From contig NZ_JACHGU010000001.1 in assembly GCF_014202435.1 (NCBI RefSeq), positions 248,001-312,000 on the forward strand: a stretch of 64,000 nucleotides of DNA. Reading direction: 5' to 3'. Shown piece by piece: positions 1-8,659 of this stretch. The notes beneath the pieces are model-generated. The model saw only the letters and a program-made list of their open reading frames with translations. It made no database searches and was not told where the DNA came from. The translations under genes were made by a program, and so were the position numbers. Source of the DNA: Pseudoxanthomonas broegbernensis. GTDB lineage: Bacteria > Pseudomonadota > Gammaproteobacteria > Xanthomonadales > Xanthomonadaceae. Position 1 is the first letter of the stretch. Each line of letters starts with the position of its first letter.

Positions 1-472
1 CCCACGGCGGCAGGCGCAGGGCGTCGGCGGCCACCTCGAGCTGGTTCTCCAGGGTGTGGGCGTCGCCGGCGGCCAGGATCGCCTCCAGGCGCTCCTGCTC
101 CTTGGCCAGCGCGTCGAAGTCGGCGCCGTCCTCGGCGTAGGCCGCGTAGACCTTGTCCAGCGCGGCCTGGGCCTGCAGCACCTCGCCCACGCCTTCCTCG
201 ACCGCCTCGCGCACGGTCTTGGCCGGGTCCAGTTGCGGCTCCTGCTCCAGGTAGCCGACCTTGATGCCGGGCTGCGGGCGGGCCTCGCCCTCGAAGTCCT
301 GGTCCACGCCGGCCATGATCCTGAGCACCGTCGACTTGCCGGCGCCGTTCAGGCCCAGCAGGCCGATCTTGGCGCCCGGGTAGAAGCTCAGCGAGATGTC
401 CTTGATGATCTGCCGCCTGGGCGGGACCATCTTGCTGACCCGGTTCATGGTGTAGATGTACTGCGAGGACAT
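1..472 (-). CDS. ettA: EttA, ABC-F translational throttle ATPase (N-terminal part, runs off the left edge)
   Basis: The reverse strand encodes the first ~157 residues of an ABC-F protein and continues past the window edge. It begins MSSQYIYTMNRVSKMVPP, closely resembling E. coli EttA, and has a Walker A motif GLNGAGKST near residues 40-48. EttA family proteins bind the ribosomal E site and gate entry into elongation according to the ATP/ADP ratio. The ATG has an AGGAG Shine-Dalgarno about 6 nt upstream. A TATAAT hexamer lies on the same strand ~70 bp upstream. It is divergent from glyA. The second ATPase domain is outside the window, so completeness cannot be judged. Confidence 0.93.
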   Translation of the reverse strand, partial: MSSQYIYTMNRVSKMVPPRRQIIKDISLSFYPGAKIGLLGLNGAGKSTVLRIMAGVDQDFEGEARPQPGIKVGYLEQEPQLDPAKTVREAVEEGVGEVLQAQAALDKVYAAYAEDGADFDALAKEQERLEAILAAGDAHTLENQLEVAADALRLPPW

Positions 473-541
473 GCTGGCTCCTGGGCGCGCGCCCGGCCCG
501 GCCCGCGCAGGCGGGCAAGGCAGTGGTAAAGGGAAACGGGG

Positions 542-547
542 ATTATA
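542..547 (-). promoter_or_regulatory. -10 element of the ettA promoter
   Basis: On the reverse strand this is a perfect TATAAT. It would start transcription about 60 nt before the ettA ATG. No convincing -35 hexamer is seen at 17 bp (GGGGCC). This is a by-eye call. Confidence 0.45.
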
Positions 548-647
548 GCGGGGTTCCCCTCCGCGGCCCCCCATGGCCTGGCCGGGCGGCCGGGACGGGC
601 GCCGCGGCCCAGGGCCGCCCAGGTTCGTACGGCGCGGCGCGGGGGCT

Positions 648-653
648 TACAAT
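648..653 (+). promoter_or_regulatory. -10 element of the glyA promoter
   Basis: TACAAT sits 41 bp before the glyA ATG, in an otherwise almost pure G+C stretch. The only -35 candidate is a weak TTCGTA 18 bp upstream. The 222-bp ettA-glyA interval holds divergent promoters and nothing else recognisable. Confidence 0.45.
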
Positions 654-694
654 CGGCGGCCCGCCTTTCCCCTTCCCGGCTGCCTGGAGCTTCC

Positions 695-1948
695 ATGTAT
701 TCGCGCGACGTCCTTCTCGAAACCTACGACCCCGAACTGGCCAGGGCCATCGCCCAGGAGTGCCGCCGGCAGGAGGACCACGTCGAGCTGATCGCCAGCG
801 AGAACTACGCCAGCCCGGCGGTGATGGAGGCGCAGGGCAGCCAGTTGACCAACAAGTACGCCGAAGGCTACCCGCACAAGCGCTACTACGGCGGCTGCGA
901 GTACGTGGACATCGCCGAGCAGTTGGCGATCGACCGCCTCAAGCAACTGTTCGGCGCCAGCTACGCCAACGTGCAGCCGCACAGCGGCTCGCAGGCCAAC
1001 CAGGCCGTGTACTTCGCCCTGCTGCAGCCGGGCGACACCATCCTGGGCATGTCCCTGGCCCACGGCGGCCACCTGACCCACGGCGCCAAGGTCAATGCCT
1101 CGGGCAAGATCTTCAACGCCGTCCAGTACGGCGTGAACGACCAGGGCCTGCTGGACTACGAGGAGATCGAGCGGCTGGCCGTGGAGCACAGGCCGAAGAT
1201 GATCGTGGCCGGCTTCTCGGCCTACTCGCGGGTGATGGACTGGGCGCGCTTCCGCGCCATCGCCGACAAGGTTGGCGCGTACCTGTTCGTGGACATGGCC
1301 CACGTGGCCGGGCTGGTCGCCGCCGGCGCCTACCCGAACCCGCTGCCGCACGCGCACGTGGTCACCTCCACCACCCACAAGACCCTGCGCGGCCCGCGCG
1401 GCGGCATCATCCTGGCCCTGGACGCGGGCGAGGAGATCGAGAAGAAGCTGCAGTCCATCGTCTTCCCCGGCATCCAGGGCGGCCCGCTGATGCACGTGAT
1501 CGCGGCCAAGGCGGTGGCCTTCAAGGAAGCCCTGGAGCCGGAGTTCAAGGGCTACCAGCGGCAGGTGGTGAAGAACGCGCAGGCGATGGCCAGGACCCTG
1601 GTCGCGCGCGGCTACAAGATCGTCTCCGGCGGCACCGACAACCACCTGATGCTGGTGGACATGATCGGCAAGGACGTGTCCGGCAAGGATGCGGAGGCCG
1701 CGCTGGGCAAGGCCCACATCACCGTGAACAAGAACGCGGTGCCCAACGACCCGCGCTCGCCGTTCGTGACCTCGGGCCTGCGCCTGGGCACCCCGGCGGT
1801 GACCACCCGCGGCTACGTCGAGCAGGACTGCGTGGACCTGGCCAACTGGATCGCCGACGTGCTCGACGCGCCGGGCGACGCGGCGGTGATCGAGCGGGTG
1901 CGCGGGCAGGTCGCCGCGCAGTGCAAGAAGTACCCGGTCTACGGATGA
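695..1948 (+). CDS. glyA: Serine hydroxymethyltransferase
   Basis: The 417-residue product is the PLP enzyme that converts serine and tetrahydrofolate to glycine and 5,10-methylene-THF, the main cytosolic source of one-carbon units. The length matches the family exactly (E. coli 417 aa). The PLP-binding lysine falls at K229 within [13 protein letters not shown], and the ASENYAS and HSGSQAN motifs are present near residues 35 and 96. The ATG at 695 follows a TACAAT promoter hexamer and gives the standard N-terminus. nrdR follows after 110 bp on the same strand. The glyA-nrdR-rib order is typical of xanthomonads, so co-transcription with nrdR is likely but not shown. Confidence 0.98.
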   Translation: MYSRDVLLETYDPELARAIAQECRRQEDHVELIASENYASPAVMEAQGSQLTNKYAEGYPHKRYYGGCEYVDIAEQLAIDRLKQLFGASYANVQPHSGSQANQAVYFALLQPGDTILGMSLAHGGHLTHGAKVNASGKIFNAVQYGVNDQGLLDYEEIERLAVEHRPKMIVAGFSAYSRVMDWARFRAIADKVGAYLFVDMAHVAGLVAAGAYPNPLPHAHVVTSTTHKTLRGPRGGIILALDAGEEIEKKLQSIVFPGIQGGPLMHVIAAKAVAFKEALEPEFKGYQRQVVKNAQAMARTLVARGYKIVSGGTDNHLMLVDMIGKDVSGKDAEAALGKAHITVNKNAVPNDPRSPFVTSGLRLGTPAVTTRGYVEQDCVDLANWIADVLDAPGDAAVIERVRGQVAAQCKKYPVYG

Positions 1949-2058
1949 GCCGCCGCGGCACGCCGCCCTGGGGTGCCCCGTCCGGGCCGCGCGGTGCCGC
2001 CGCCCGTGGCGGGTCCTGGTGACCGGCGCCGCCGTCCGCTGAGCCGCCGAACGCCGCC

Positions 2059-2598
2059 ATGCATTGTCCCTATTGCCAGCATGTCGATACCCGCGTGATC
2101 GACTCGCGCGTGTCCGAGGACGGCGCCACCATTCGCCGCCGCCGCGCGTGCGAGGCCTGCGGCGAGCGCTTCAGCACCCTGGAGACGGTGGAGCTGAAGC
2201 TGCCGGCCATCGTCAAGGGCGACGGCCGGCGCGAGGCTTTCGACGCGCGCAAGCTGCGGGTGGGTTTCGACCGCGCCCTGCAGAAGCGGCCGGTGTCGGA
2301 GGACCGTATCGAGGCGGCGGTGCGCGCGGTGGTGCACGCGGTGCGCATGAGCGGCGAGCGCGAGCTGCCCTCGCGCCGCATCGGCGAGTTCGTGATGGAC
2401 GAGCTGCGCAAGCTGGACCACGTGGCCTACGTGCGCTTCGCCTCGGTCTACCGCAGCTTCGAGGACGTGGCCGACTTCCGCGAGGAGATCGAGAAGCTGG
2501 AGCGCGACCTGCCGGCGGACAGCGGCCAGCTTCCGCTGCTGCAGGGCGGGGACGCGGCGGCGGCCGCGCCGCCCGGCGAACGGGCGAGGAAGCGCTGA
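2059..2598 (+). CDS. nrdR: Transcriptional repressor NrdR
   Basis: This 179-residue zinc-ribbon/ATP-cone regulator represses ribonucleotide reductase genes in response to ATP/dATP. The N-terminal ribbon uses C3, C6, C31 and C34 (MHCPYC and ACEACGERF). The ATP-cone follows at about residues 49-139. The last ~25 residues are an Ala/Pro/Arg-rich tail ([16 protein letters not shown]) beyond the usual ~150-160 aa family length. No palindromic NrdR box was noticed near the gene, so its targets are probably elsewhere. It lies between glyA and ribD, a position conserved in related genomes. Confidence 0.97.
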   Translation: MHCPYCQHVDTRVIDSRVSEDGATIRRRRACEACGERFSTLETVELKLPAIVKGDGRREAFDARKLRVGFDRALQKRPVSEDRIEAAVRAVVHAVRMSGERELPSRRIGEFVMDELRKLDHVAYVRFASVYRSFEDVADFREEIEKLERDLPADSGQLPLLQGGDAAAAAPPGERARKR

Positions 2599-2609
2599 GC
2601 CAGCGCTTT

Positions 2610-2667
2610 CCTGCAGGAGTCGGCTTCAGCCGGCGACCGCCAGGGCCCGCAAGCCGGCTTCTGCAGG
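2610..2667. repeat. REP-like imperfect inverted repeat between nrdR and ribD
   Basis: The left arm (2610-2626, CCTGCAGGAGTCGGCTT) pairs with the right arm (2651-2667) at 15 of 17 positions. The left arm continues CAGCCGGCGACC, matching related copies at 10021, 11506, 37721, 38905 and 41673. It is probably a dispersed extragenic palindrome and may protect the nrdR transcript end. Confidence 0.6.
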
Positions 2668-2736
2668 GGGAATGTTGGCGCATCCCCGCCACGCTCCGCT
2701 GGCCGCTCACCCCGGTCTTTGTCAGACTCCCCCCGG

Positions 2737-3822
2737 ATGACGCCTTTCGACGCCACCGACCATGCCCTGATGGCGCGGGCCCTGCGCCTGGCCGAGCGCG
2801 GCCTGTACACCGCCCGTCCCAACCCGATGGTCGGCTGCGTCATCGCCCGCGACGGCGAGGTGGTGGGCGAGGGCTGGCACCCGCGCACCGGCGAGCCGCA
2901 TGCGGAAGCGTTCGCCCTGCGCCAGGCCGGCGAGCGGGCGCGCGGCGCCACCGCCTACGTCACCCTGGAGCCCTGCGCCCACCATGGACGCACGCCGCCC
3001 TGCGCCGGCGCGCTGGTGGACGCCGGCGTGGCGCGGGTGGTGGCGGCCATGCGCGATCCGTTCCCGCGCGTGGACGGGGCCGGCCTGGCGATCCTGCAGG
3101 CGGCCGGGGTCGAGGTCGCGGCCGGGCTGATGGAGGCCCAGGCGCGCGAATTGAACCGTGGCTTCCTCTCGCGCATCGAGCGCGGCCGGCCCTGGTTGCG
3201 GATCAAGCTGGCCGCCAGCCTGGACGGGCGCACCGCCCTGGCCAGCGGCGAGTCGAAGTGGATCACCGGCGCGGCCGCGCGCGCCGACGTGCAGCGCTGG
3301 CGCGCGCGCAGCGGCGCCATCCTCACCGGCGCCGGCACGGTGCTGGCCGACGACCCGGCGCTGACCGTGCGCATGGCCGACGCCGCCGCGTTCGTGCCGC
3401 CGCTGCGGGTGGTGCTCGACCGTCTCCTGCGCAGCCTGTCGATGCGCAAGGTGCGCGAAGGCGATGCGCCCACCCTTTACCTGCACGGCCCCGATGCACG
3501 GCCGCCGGAGGATGCGGATGCCCGGTTCGCCGCGCTGCCGCTGCGCGAGGGCGGCCTGGACCTCGAAGCGGCGCTGCGCCTGCTCGGCGAACGTGGGGTC
3601 AACGAAGTCCAGGTCGAGGCCGGCCCGGTGCTGTGCGGCGCGCTGCTGCGCGCCGGCCTGGTCGACGAGCTGCTGCTCTACCAGGCGCCGGTGCTGCTGG
3701 GCGACGGCGCGCGCGCGCTGTTCGCCGGCATGGGAATCGAAACCATGGCCCAGCGCCTGCATCTGCGGCGGGTCGAGGAGGCGGTGGTCGGCGAGGACCG
3801 CCGCCTGCTGCTGCGGCCGTAG
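2737..3822 (+). CDS. ribD: Bifunctional riboflavin deaminase/reductase RibD
   Basis: RibD carries out the second and third steps of riboflavin synthesis: deamination of the pyrimidine, then NADPH-dependent reduction of the ribosyl side chain. The deaminase domain (about residues 5-140) has HAEAFAL and the zinc motif PCAHHGRTPPC. The reductase domain follows, with KLAASLDGRTALASGESKW and a C-terminal EVQVEAGPVLCGALL. I chose the ATG at 2737 (361 aa). An in-frame TTG at 2719 would add six residues (MSDSPR) but lacks a Shine-Dalgarno. The FMN riboswitch lies downstream of this gene, so ribD seems to escape direct flavin control. Confidence 0.96.
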   Translation: MTPFDATDHALMARALRLAERGLYTARPNPMVGCVIARDGEVVGEGWHPRTGEPHAEAFALRQAGERARGATAYVTLEPCAHHGRTPPCAGALVDAGVARVVAAMRDPFPRVDGAGLAILQAAGVEVAAGLMEAQARELNRGFLSRIERGRPWLRIKLAASLDGRTALASGESKWITGAAARADVQRWRARSGAILTGAGTVLADDPALTVRMADAAAFVPPLRVVLDRLLRSLSMRKVREGDAPTLYLHGPDARPPEDADARFAALPLREGGLDLEAALRLLGERGVNEVQVEAGPVLCGALLRAGLVDELLLYQAPVLLGDGARALFAGMGIETMAQRLHLRRVEEAVVGEDRRLLLRP

Positions 3823-3945
3823 AGCGCCGCGTGCGCGGGAGGTTCGCGTTTCGCCCTCCTCCCGTTGCGGGACGGCTGCGGTCGACCATGACCGCTCACG
3901 CGTTTTAATGTCGTCTTCACATCTCGGGGCGGGGTGCCGGCGCGG

Positions 3946-3954
3946 TGCTAGAAT
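3946..3954 (+). promoter_or_regulatory. Extended -10 promoter of the FMN-riboswitch/ribE transcript
   Basis: TGCTAGAAT matches the extended -10 consensus TGnTATAAT. It lies 124 bp after the ribD stop and about 40 bp before the conserved riboswitch core. Initiation near 3960 would put the whole aptamer at the 5' end of a separate ribE-ribBX-ribH transcript. Confidence 0.55.
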
Positions 3955-3989
3955 GCGCGGGCCGGTTCGCCGGCATGTCCAAACCATGT

Positions 3990-4236
3990 AGAACGTCTTC
4001 AGGGCGGGGTGGAATTCCCCACCGGCGGTAGGCGCGGCGCTCCGGCATTGCCGGGGAACCGGGCGAGCCCGCGAGCGCTTCCGGCGGCAGCGGCTTCCCC
4101 ATCGAAGCTCGCCGCCTATGCGGGCAGACCGCATGCCGGAAGGTCAGCAGATCCGGTCCGATGCCGGAGCCGACGGTTGTGGCGTGGCCTCCGCTGCGGC
4201 GGTGCCGCGCCCTAGAGTCCGGATGAAAGAAGACGC
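3990..4236 (+). ncRNA. FMN riboswitch (RFN element)
   Basis: Conserved RFN blocks appear in order: CTTCAGGGCGGGGTG and GAATTCCCCACCGGCGGTA at 3991-4030, then GAGCCCGCGAGCG near 4065, GGTCAGCAGATCCGGT near 4141-4156, a GCCGACGGTT segment near 4168, and AGTCCGGATGAAAGAAG at 4216-4232. The peripheral P2/P3 region is long and GC-rich. The element precedes ribE and should reduce expression of ribE-ribBX-ribH when FMN binds. A possible terminator follows at 4257-4284. Confidence 0.95.
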
Positions 4237-4256
4237 CGCCGCTCGGCCATCGCCGG

Positions 4257-4284
4257 GCGTCCGTGCGTGTCCCGGGACGTTTTT
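4257..4284 (+). terminator. Putative riboswitch-controlled terminator
   Basis: GCGTCC (4257-4262) can pair with GGACGT (4275-4280), directly followed by a run of five T at 4280-4284. It sits between the RFN core and ribE, where an attenuator would be expected. The stem is short, and the internal GTCCCGGGAC offers an alternative fold, so the mechanism (transcriptional or translational) is uncertain. Bases 4285-4390 hold no other recognisable feature. Confidence 0.4.
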
Positions 4285-4390
4285 CGCCACCTGCGGGAAA
4301 CGTTATGCATCCGATCGAAAGCGCGGCCGTACACCCTCCCTTCCCTCCGTGCCGATGCGGCGCCCGCGTCCGGCCGGCGGAGGGGCGCTG

Positions 4391-5017
4391 ATGTTCACCG
4401 GGATCGTCGAGGGCGTCGGCCGCCTGGCCGCGCGCGAGCCGCGCGGCGGCGACGTGCGCTTCGGCTTCGCCACCGGCACGCTGCCCTGGTTGAACGAACG
4501 CGTCGAGGACGTGCGCCTGGGCGAGAGCATCGCGGTCAACGGCGTGTGCCTGACCGTGGTCGCGTTCGACGCGTCCTCGTTCCAGGCCGATGCCTCCACC
4601 GAGACCCTGGCGCTGACCACCCTCGGCACGCTGGCCGAGGGCGCCGCGCTGAACCTGGAGCGGGCGATGCGGCCCAGCGACCGGCTGGGCGGGCACCTGG
4701 TCAGCGGCCATGTCGACGGCGTGGGCCGGGTGCTGTCGGTACACGAGGACGCGCGTGCGCAACGCTGGCGCTTCGCCGCGCCGGCGCCGCTGCTGAAGTA
4801 CATCGCCAGGAAGGGCTCGATCTGCGTCGATGGCGTCAGCCTCACCGTCAACGAGGTCGACGCCGAGGGCTTCGAGGTTGCCCTGATACCGCATACCGTC
4901 GCCCATACGCGCTTCTCGGAGACGGGCGCGGGCGATGCGGTGAACCTGGAGATCGACCTGGTCGCGCGCTACGTCGAGCGCCTGCTCGGCGCGCGCGGCA
5001 CCGGAGCGGCGGCATGA
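4391..5017 (+). CDS. ribE: Riboflavin synthase (alpha chain)
   Basis: The 208-residue enzyme dismutates two molecules of 6,7-dimethyl-8-ribityllumazine into riboflavin. It has two tandem lumazine-binding barrels. The first begins MFTGIVEGVG, with GVCLTVV near residue 50. The second begins GGHLVSGHVDGVG near residue 100, with GVSLTVNEV near residue 150. I chose ATG 4391 because MFTGIVE is the invariant family N-terminus; the frame is open further upstream but overlaps the riboswitch. The stop overlaps the ribBX start by four bases (ATGA), indicating translational coupling. Confidence 0.97.
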   Translation: MFTGIVEGVGRLAAREPRGGDVRFGFATGTLPWLNERVEDVRLGESIAVNGVCLTVVAFDASSFQADASTETLALTTLGTLAEGAALNLERAMRPSDRLGGHLVSGHVDGVGRVLSVHEDARAQRWRFAAPAPLLKYIARKGSICVDGVSLTVNEVDAEGFEVALIPHTVAHTRFSETGAGDAVNLEIDLVARYVERLLGARGTGAAA

Positions 5018-6123
5018 ACTTCGCCCCGGTTCCCGAACTGCTGGAGGAGATCCGCGCCGGCCGCATGGTCGTGATCGTCGACGACGAGGACCGCGAGAAC
5101 GAGGGCGACCTGATCATGGCCGCCGAGCGGGTCCGGCCGGCCGACATCAACTTCATGGTCACCCACGCGCGCGGCCTGGTGTGCCTGTCGCTGACCCGCG
5201 AGCGCTGCGCGCAGCTCGGCCTGGCGCCGATGGTCCGGCACAACACCGCCCAGTTCCGCACCAATTTCACCGTCAGCATCGAGGCGGCCGAGGGCGTGAC
5301 CACCGGCATCTCCGCCCACGATCGCGCCCACACCATCCGCACCGCGGTGCGGCCGGACGCCGGGCCGTCGGACCTGAGCCAGCCCGGCCACGTGTTCCCG
5401 CTGATCGCCCAGCCGGGCGGCGTGCTCACCCGCGCCGGCCATACCGAGGCGGCCAGCGACCTGCCGCTGCTGGCGGGGCTGGAGCCGGCCGGCGTGCTGG
5501 TGGAGGTGATGAACGCCGACGGCACCATGGCCCGGCGCCCGCAGCTCGAAGCGTTCGCGCACGAGCACGGGCTGAAGATGGGCTCCATCGCCGACCTCAT
5601 CGCCCACCGCCTGGCCACCGAGCACACCGTCGAGCGCGTGGACGAGCGCGACATCGACACCGAGTTCGGCCCGTTCCGGCTGGTGGCCTACCGCGACCGC
5701 ATCGCCCATGAACTGCATTTCGCCCTGGTCCGCGGCACGCCCGACCGGGGTTCCCCGACCCTGGTCCGGGTGCAGGTGGAGAACCCGCTCAGCGACCTGC
5801 TGCACTGGCGCCGCGACGACTTCGGCGTGGCCGCCACCGATGCGCTGCGCGCGATCGCCGCCGAAGGCCGGGGGGTGATGGTGGTGCTGTCCGAGCCGCG
5901 CGACGCCGATGCCCTGCTGGCGCGGCTGCGCGCCGAGCCTTCCAGCGGCCGGCCGGAGCCGCGCGCCGAGGGCAAGGACGTCGGCCAGTGGCGGCGCAAC
6001 GGCGCCGGCGCGCAGATCCTGGCCGACCTGGGGCTGGGCCGGTTGCGGGTGCTGGGCACGCCGCGCCGGCAGATCGGCCTGGCCGGCTACGGCCTGGAGG
6101 TCGTCGAGTACGTCTCCCCGTAG
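5014..6123 (+). CDS. ribB: RibBX: 3,4-dihydroxy-2-butanone-4-phosphate synthase with degenerate GTP cyclohydrolase II-like domain
   Basis: The 369-residue protein looks like RibBA, but only the N-terminal half keeps its catalytic features. DHBP synthase (about residues 1-200) shows DDEDRENEGD at 23-32, HTEAASDLP and an intact C-terminal part. The GTP cyclohydrolase II-like half has lost the three zinc cysteines: the usual SEC-x-CDC pattern reads VENPLSDLLHWRRDDFG. It therefore probably supplies only the four-carbon unit, and a separate ribA elsewhere should open GTP. Such RibBX hybrids are known in Proteobacteria. The gene sits in the riboswitch-controlled unit, overlapping ribE by 4 bp, with ribH 137 bp downstream. 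Confidence 0.93.
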   Translation: MNFAPVPELLEEIRAGRMVVIVDDEDRENEGDLIMAAERVRPADINFMVTHARGLVCLSLTRERCAQLGLAPMVRHNTAQFRTNFTVSIEAAEGVTTGISAHDRAHTIRTAVRPDAGPSDLSQPGHVFPLIAQPGGVLTRAGHTEAASDLPLLAGLEPAGVLVEVMNADGTMARRPQLEAFAHEHGLKMGSIADLIAHRLATEHTVERVDERDIDTEFGPFRLVAYRDRIAHELHFALVRGTPDRGSPTLVRVQVENPLSDLLHWRRDDFGVAATDALRAIAAEGRGVMVVLSEPRDADALLARLRAEPSSGRPEPRAEGKDVGQWRRNGAGAQILADLGLGRLRVLGTPRRQIGLAGYGLEVVEYVSP

Positions 6124-6260
6124 CGCACCTGCGCGGTGGATCGCGTGGATTCGGCGGCTGGCCTCTCCAGCGCCGCCGCGGGCCGAAACCGCCGGTTCGG
6201 CCCGTTCCTGCCGGCCCCATGCACTAAACTGCGCCATTCTCGCAACCAACCCACTCGCCC

Positions 6261-6728
6261 ATGACTTTGTACGAAGGCGACCTCCGCCTCCCGGCCGGCG
6301 CCCGTTTCGCGATCCTGGCCAGCCGCTGGAACGCACGCATCACCGACGCCCTGGTGGCCGGCGCGCGCCGCTGCCTGGCCGACAACGGCGTGCCCGAGGA
6401 CGCGGTGGACGTGGTGCGCCTGCCCGGCGCCTGGGAACTGCCCATGGCCGCGCGCACGCTGGCCGCCGCCGGCGGCCACCGCGCGCTGATCGTGCTGGGC
6501 TGCGTGGTCCGCGGCGATACCCGCCATTACGAACACGTCGCCGACCTGTGCGCCGAGGGGTTGATGCGGGTGGCGCTGGACAGCGGCGTGCCGGTGCTCA
6601 ACGGCGTGCTGGCGGTGGAGAAGGTCGAGGACGCGCAGGCCCGCGCCGGCGGCAGCCATGGCAACAAGGGCGAGGAGGCCGCGCTGGCCGCGCTGGAGAT
6701 GGTCAACCTGCTGGAGCGCCTGCCATGA
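6261..6728 (+). CDS. ribH: 6,7-dimethyl-8-ribityllumazine synthase
   Basis: The 155-residue enzyme condenses the pyrimidine intermediate with 3,4-dihydroxybutanone phosphate to give lumazine, the substrate of RibE. It probably forms icosahedral or pentameric assemblies, as the family does. Motifs are RLPGAWELP near residue 54, [13 protein letters not shown] near 80 with the catalytic histidine, and [14 protein letters not shown] near the end. The 137-bp gap after ribBX contains a TAAACT hexamer at 6225 that could be an internal promoter. The stop overlaps the nusB start by four bases. Confidence 0.97.
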   Translation: MTLYEGDLRLPAGARFAILASRWNARITDALVAGARRCLADNGVPEDAVDVVRLPGAWELPMAARTLAAAGGHRALIVLGCVVRGDTRHYEHVADLCAEGLMRVALDSGVPVLNGVLAVEKVEDAQARAGGSHGNKGEEAALAALEMVNLLERLP

Positions 6729-7192
6729 GCCGCCCGCACCGCTCCCGCACCGGCGTCGACCCGGTCCTGCGCGCGCGCGCGCGCCGCCGCGCGCTGCAGG
6801 CGCTCTACGCCTGGCAGATATCCGGCGGCAACGCGCAGCAGGTGATCGCCCAGTTCGCGCACGAACAGGCCCACGAAATCGCCGACCTGGCCTATTTCGA
6901 GGAGCTGGTCCAGGGCGTGCTGGGCGAGCGCGCGGGCCTGGACGCGGCGCTGGCGCCGCACCTGGACCGCACCGTGGAGGAAGTGGACGCCATCGAGCGC
7001 GCGGTGCTGCGCCTGGCCGCCTACGAACTGCTGCACCGCCTCGACGTGCCCTACCGGGTGGTGCTGAACGAGGCCATCGAGATCGCCAAGCGCTTCGGTT
7101 CCGAGCACGGCCACACCTACGTCAACGGTGTGCTCGACCGCGCCAGCACCCAGTGGCGCGCGGCCGAGGTCCAGGCTTCGCGCGGCCGCTAA
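6725..7192 (+). CDS. nusB: Transcription antitermination factor NusB
   Basis: This 155-residue all-helical RNA-binding protein works with NusE (S10) in the rRNA antitermination complex at boxA. An Arg-rich N-terminus is followed by [12 protein letters not shown] and a C-terminal [24 protein letters not shown], the family signature. Length is slightly above E. coli NusB (139 aa) because of the basic leader. ATG 6725 overlaps the ribH stop, so translation is probably coupled. ribH-nusB adjacency is widespread in Proteobacteria. The 292 bp to thiL contain no convincing gene. Confidence 0.96.
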   Translation: MSRPHRSRTGVDPVLRARARRRALQALYAWQISGGNAQQVIAQFAHEQAHEIADLAYFEELVQGVLGERAGLDAALAPHLDRTVEEVDAIERAVLRLAAYELLHRLDVPYRVVLNEAIEIAKRFGSEHGHTYVNGVLDRASTQWRAAEVQASRGR

Positions 7193-7484
7193 CCCGGGCG
7201 GCGCACCGCGGGGCCGGCGCCCGGCGGGCCACGAAGGCGTCGAGGATCGAACGGCGGCATGCCGCGCGCATGGCGGCGGGAAGCGCGAGGCTCCGAACGA
7301 ACCGAACGGCCGGGGCCGCACGCAAGCTGCCTGCCGGCCCAGCGCCGCTTTCGCAAGCCGAGGCCAGCCGGCCCCACCGCCCGGCGTGGCCGTGATCTGC
7401 CGCCGCCCCTCGATGGCCCGCCGTACGTGCCGCCCGTTGCCCGCGGGATGGCGGCGCGGCGCCGAATCCGGGCAAGATGCCGCG

Positions 7485-8585
7485 ATGGCCGAATTCGATC
7501 TCGTCGAACTGATCCGCCAACGCACCCGCCCCCGCGCCGGGGCGCGCGGCGACATCGTGCTGGGCATCGGCGACGACGCCGCGCTGCTGCGCATGCCCGC
7601 CGGGCACGAGCTGGTGGTCACCGCCGACACCCTCAACGACGGCGTGCATTTCCCCACGGGCACCGCGGCGGCCGACGTCGGCTGGAAGGCACTGGCGGCG
7701 AACCTGTCGGACCTGGCGTCGATGGGCGCGCGCCCGGCCTGGTGCACGCTGTCGCTGTCCCTGCCGGAGGCCGACGCGGCCTGGGTGGAGGCCTTCCTCG
7801 ACGGCTTCCTGGAGCTGGCCGGCGCCCATGGCATCGCCCTGGTGGGCGGCGACACCACGCGCGGCCCGCTGTCCATCGCCGTCACCGCGATGGGCCTGGT
7901 GGAGTCGGGTGCGGCCCTGCGCCGCGACCGCGCGCGCGCGGGCGACGATGTATGGGTGACCGGGACGTTGGGCGACGCGGCCGGCGCCCTGGTGCTGGGC
8001 GGGTACCTGCCGCCGCCGCCGGCCGCTGCGCCGGACCCGGCCGGCGCGGCCCATGCGATCTCTGTGATCGAGGCGACCCATGCGGCCGCTGTGCCCGAGG
8101 CGGCCGGTTCGATGCCGCCGGGCCAGCCGGCGACTCCCTCGCCACGGGCGGGCCGGGAGGCGGCCGCCTGCCTGGCCGCGCGCCTGGCACGGCCCACGCC
8201 GCGGGTGGAGGCGGGCTGCCGCCTGCTTGGCCTGGCGCATGCCTGCGTGGACGTGTCCGATGGTCTGCTCGCCGACCTGGGCCACCTATGCGAACGCAGC
8301 GGCGTGGGCGCGGAACTGGAGATCGCCGCATTGCCCGCTTCGGCCGCGCTGCGCGCCGCGTTCGGCGAGCGCCGGCATGCGCTGCAGCTCGCAGGCGGCG
8401 ACGACTACGAGCTGTGCTTCACCGCGCCGCCGTCGCTGCGCGATGCGGTGCTGCTGGCGCTGGAACAGGCCGGGACCGAGGGCGCGCGCATCGGCCGCGT
8501 CGTACCCGGCGCCGGCGTGCGCGCACGGTCCGAGGACGGGCATGCCTGGCTGCCGCCGCGCACCGGCTACGTGCACTTCCGGTAG
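7485..8585 (+). CDS. thiL: Thiamine-monophosphate kinase with a low-complexity insertion
   Basis: ThiL phosphorylates thiamine monophosphate to thiamine diphosphate. Motifs near the N-terminus are GIGDDAALL and TADTLNDGVHF, then VGGDTTRGPLSIAVTAMG. The 366 aa exceed the usual ~320-330. The excess is an Ala/Pro-rich segment at about residues 175-228, between LGDAAGALVLGG and the conserved RPTPRVEAG. ATG 7485 is supported by homology; no Shine-Dalgarno is present, and a CAAGAT hexamer ends 6 nt before it, so the mRNA may be leaderless. The TAG stop lies inside a REP-like repeat shared with convergent patB. Confidence 0.94.
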   Translation: MAEFDLVELIRQRTRPRAGARGDIVLGIGDDAALLRMPAGHELVVTADTLNDGVHFPTGTAAADVGWKALAANLSDLASMGARPAWCTLSLSLPEADAAWVEAFLDGFLELAGAHGIALVGGDTTRGPLSIAVTAMGLVESGAALRRDRARAGDDVWVTGTLGDAAGALVLGGYLPPPPAAAPDPAGAAHAISVIEATHAAAVPEAAGSMPPGQPATPSPRAGREAAACLAARLARPTPRVEAGCRLLGLAHACVDVSDGLLADLGHLCERSGVGAELEIAALPASAALRAAFGERRHALQLAGGDDYELCFTAPPSLRDAVLLALEQAGTEGARIGRVVPGAGVRARSEDGHAWLPPRTGYVHFR

Positions 8586-8659
8586 GGAGCCGGCCTCGGC
8601 CGGCGAGAGGGCGGGGAGCCGCTGAAGGCCGGTATTCCCCGGCCATGCCCGGTTCCTAC
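8582..8659. repeat. REP-like palindrome between convergent thiL and patB
   Basis: The left end GTAGGGAGCCGG (8582-8593) is an imperfect inverse of the right end CCGGTTCCTAC (8649-8659). Inside are CCGGCCTCGGCCGGCGA and further GC palindromes. It fills the whole convergent gap. The TAG stop codons of both flanking genes (8583-8585 on plus, 8656-8658 on minus) fall in its GTAGG ends. It may act as a bidirectional transcript end. Confidence 0.6.

Noticed and set aside
3823-3945. Start of ribE or a small ORF before the riboswitch
   Set aside because: No conserved protein; the frame open upstream of ribE overlaps the aptamer, and MFTGIVE at 4391 is the invariant start.
7193-7484. Possible small gene between nusB and thiL
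   Set aside because: Open frames exist only because of high GC. There is no start signal, no family resemblance, and the ThiL N-terminus fixes the real start at 7485.
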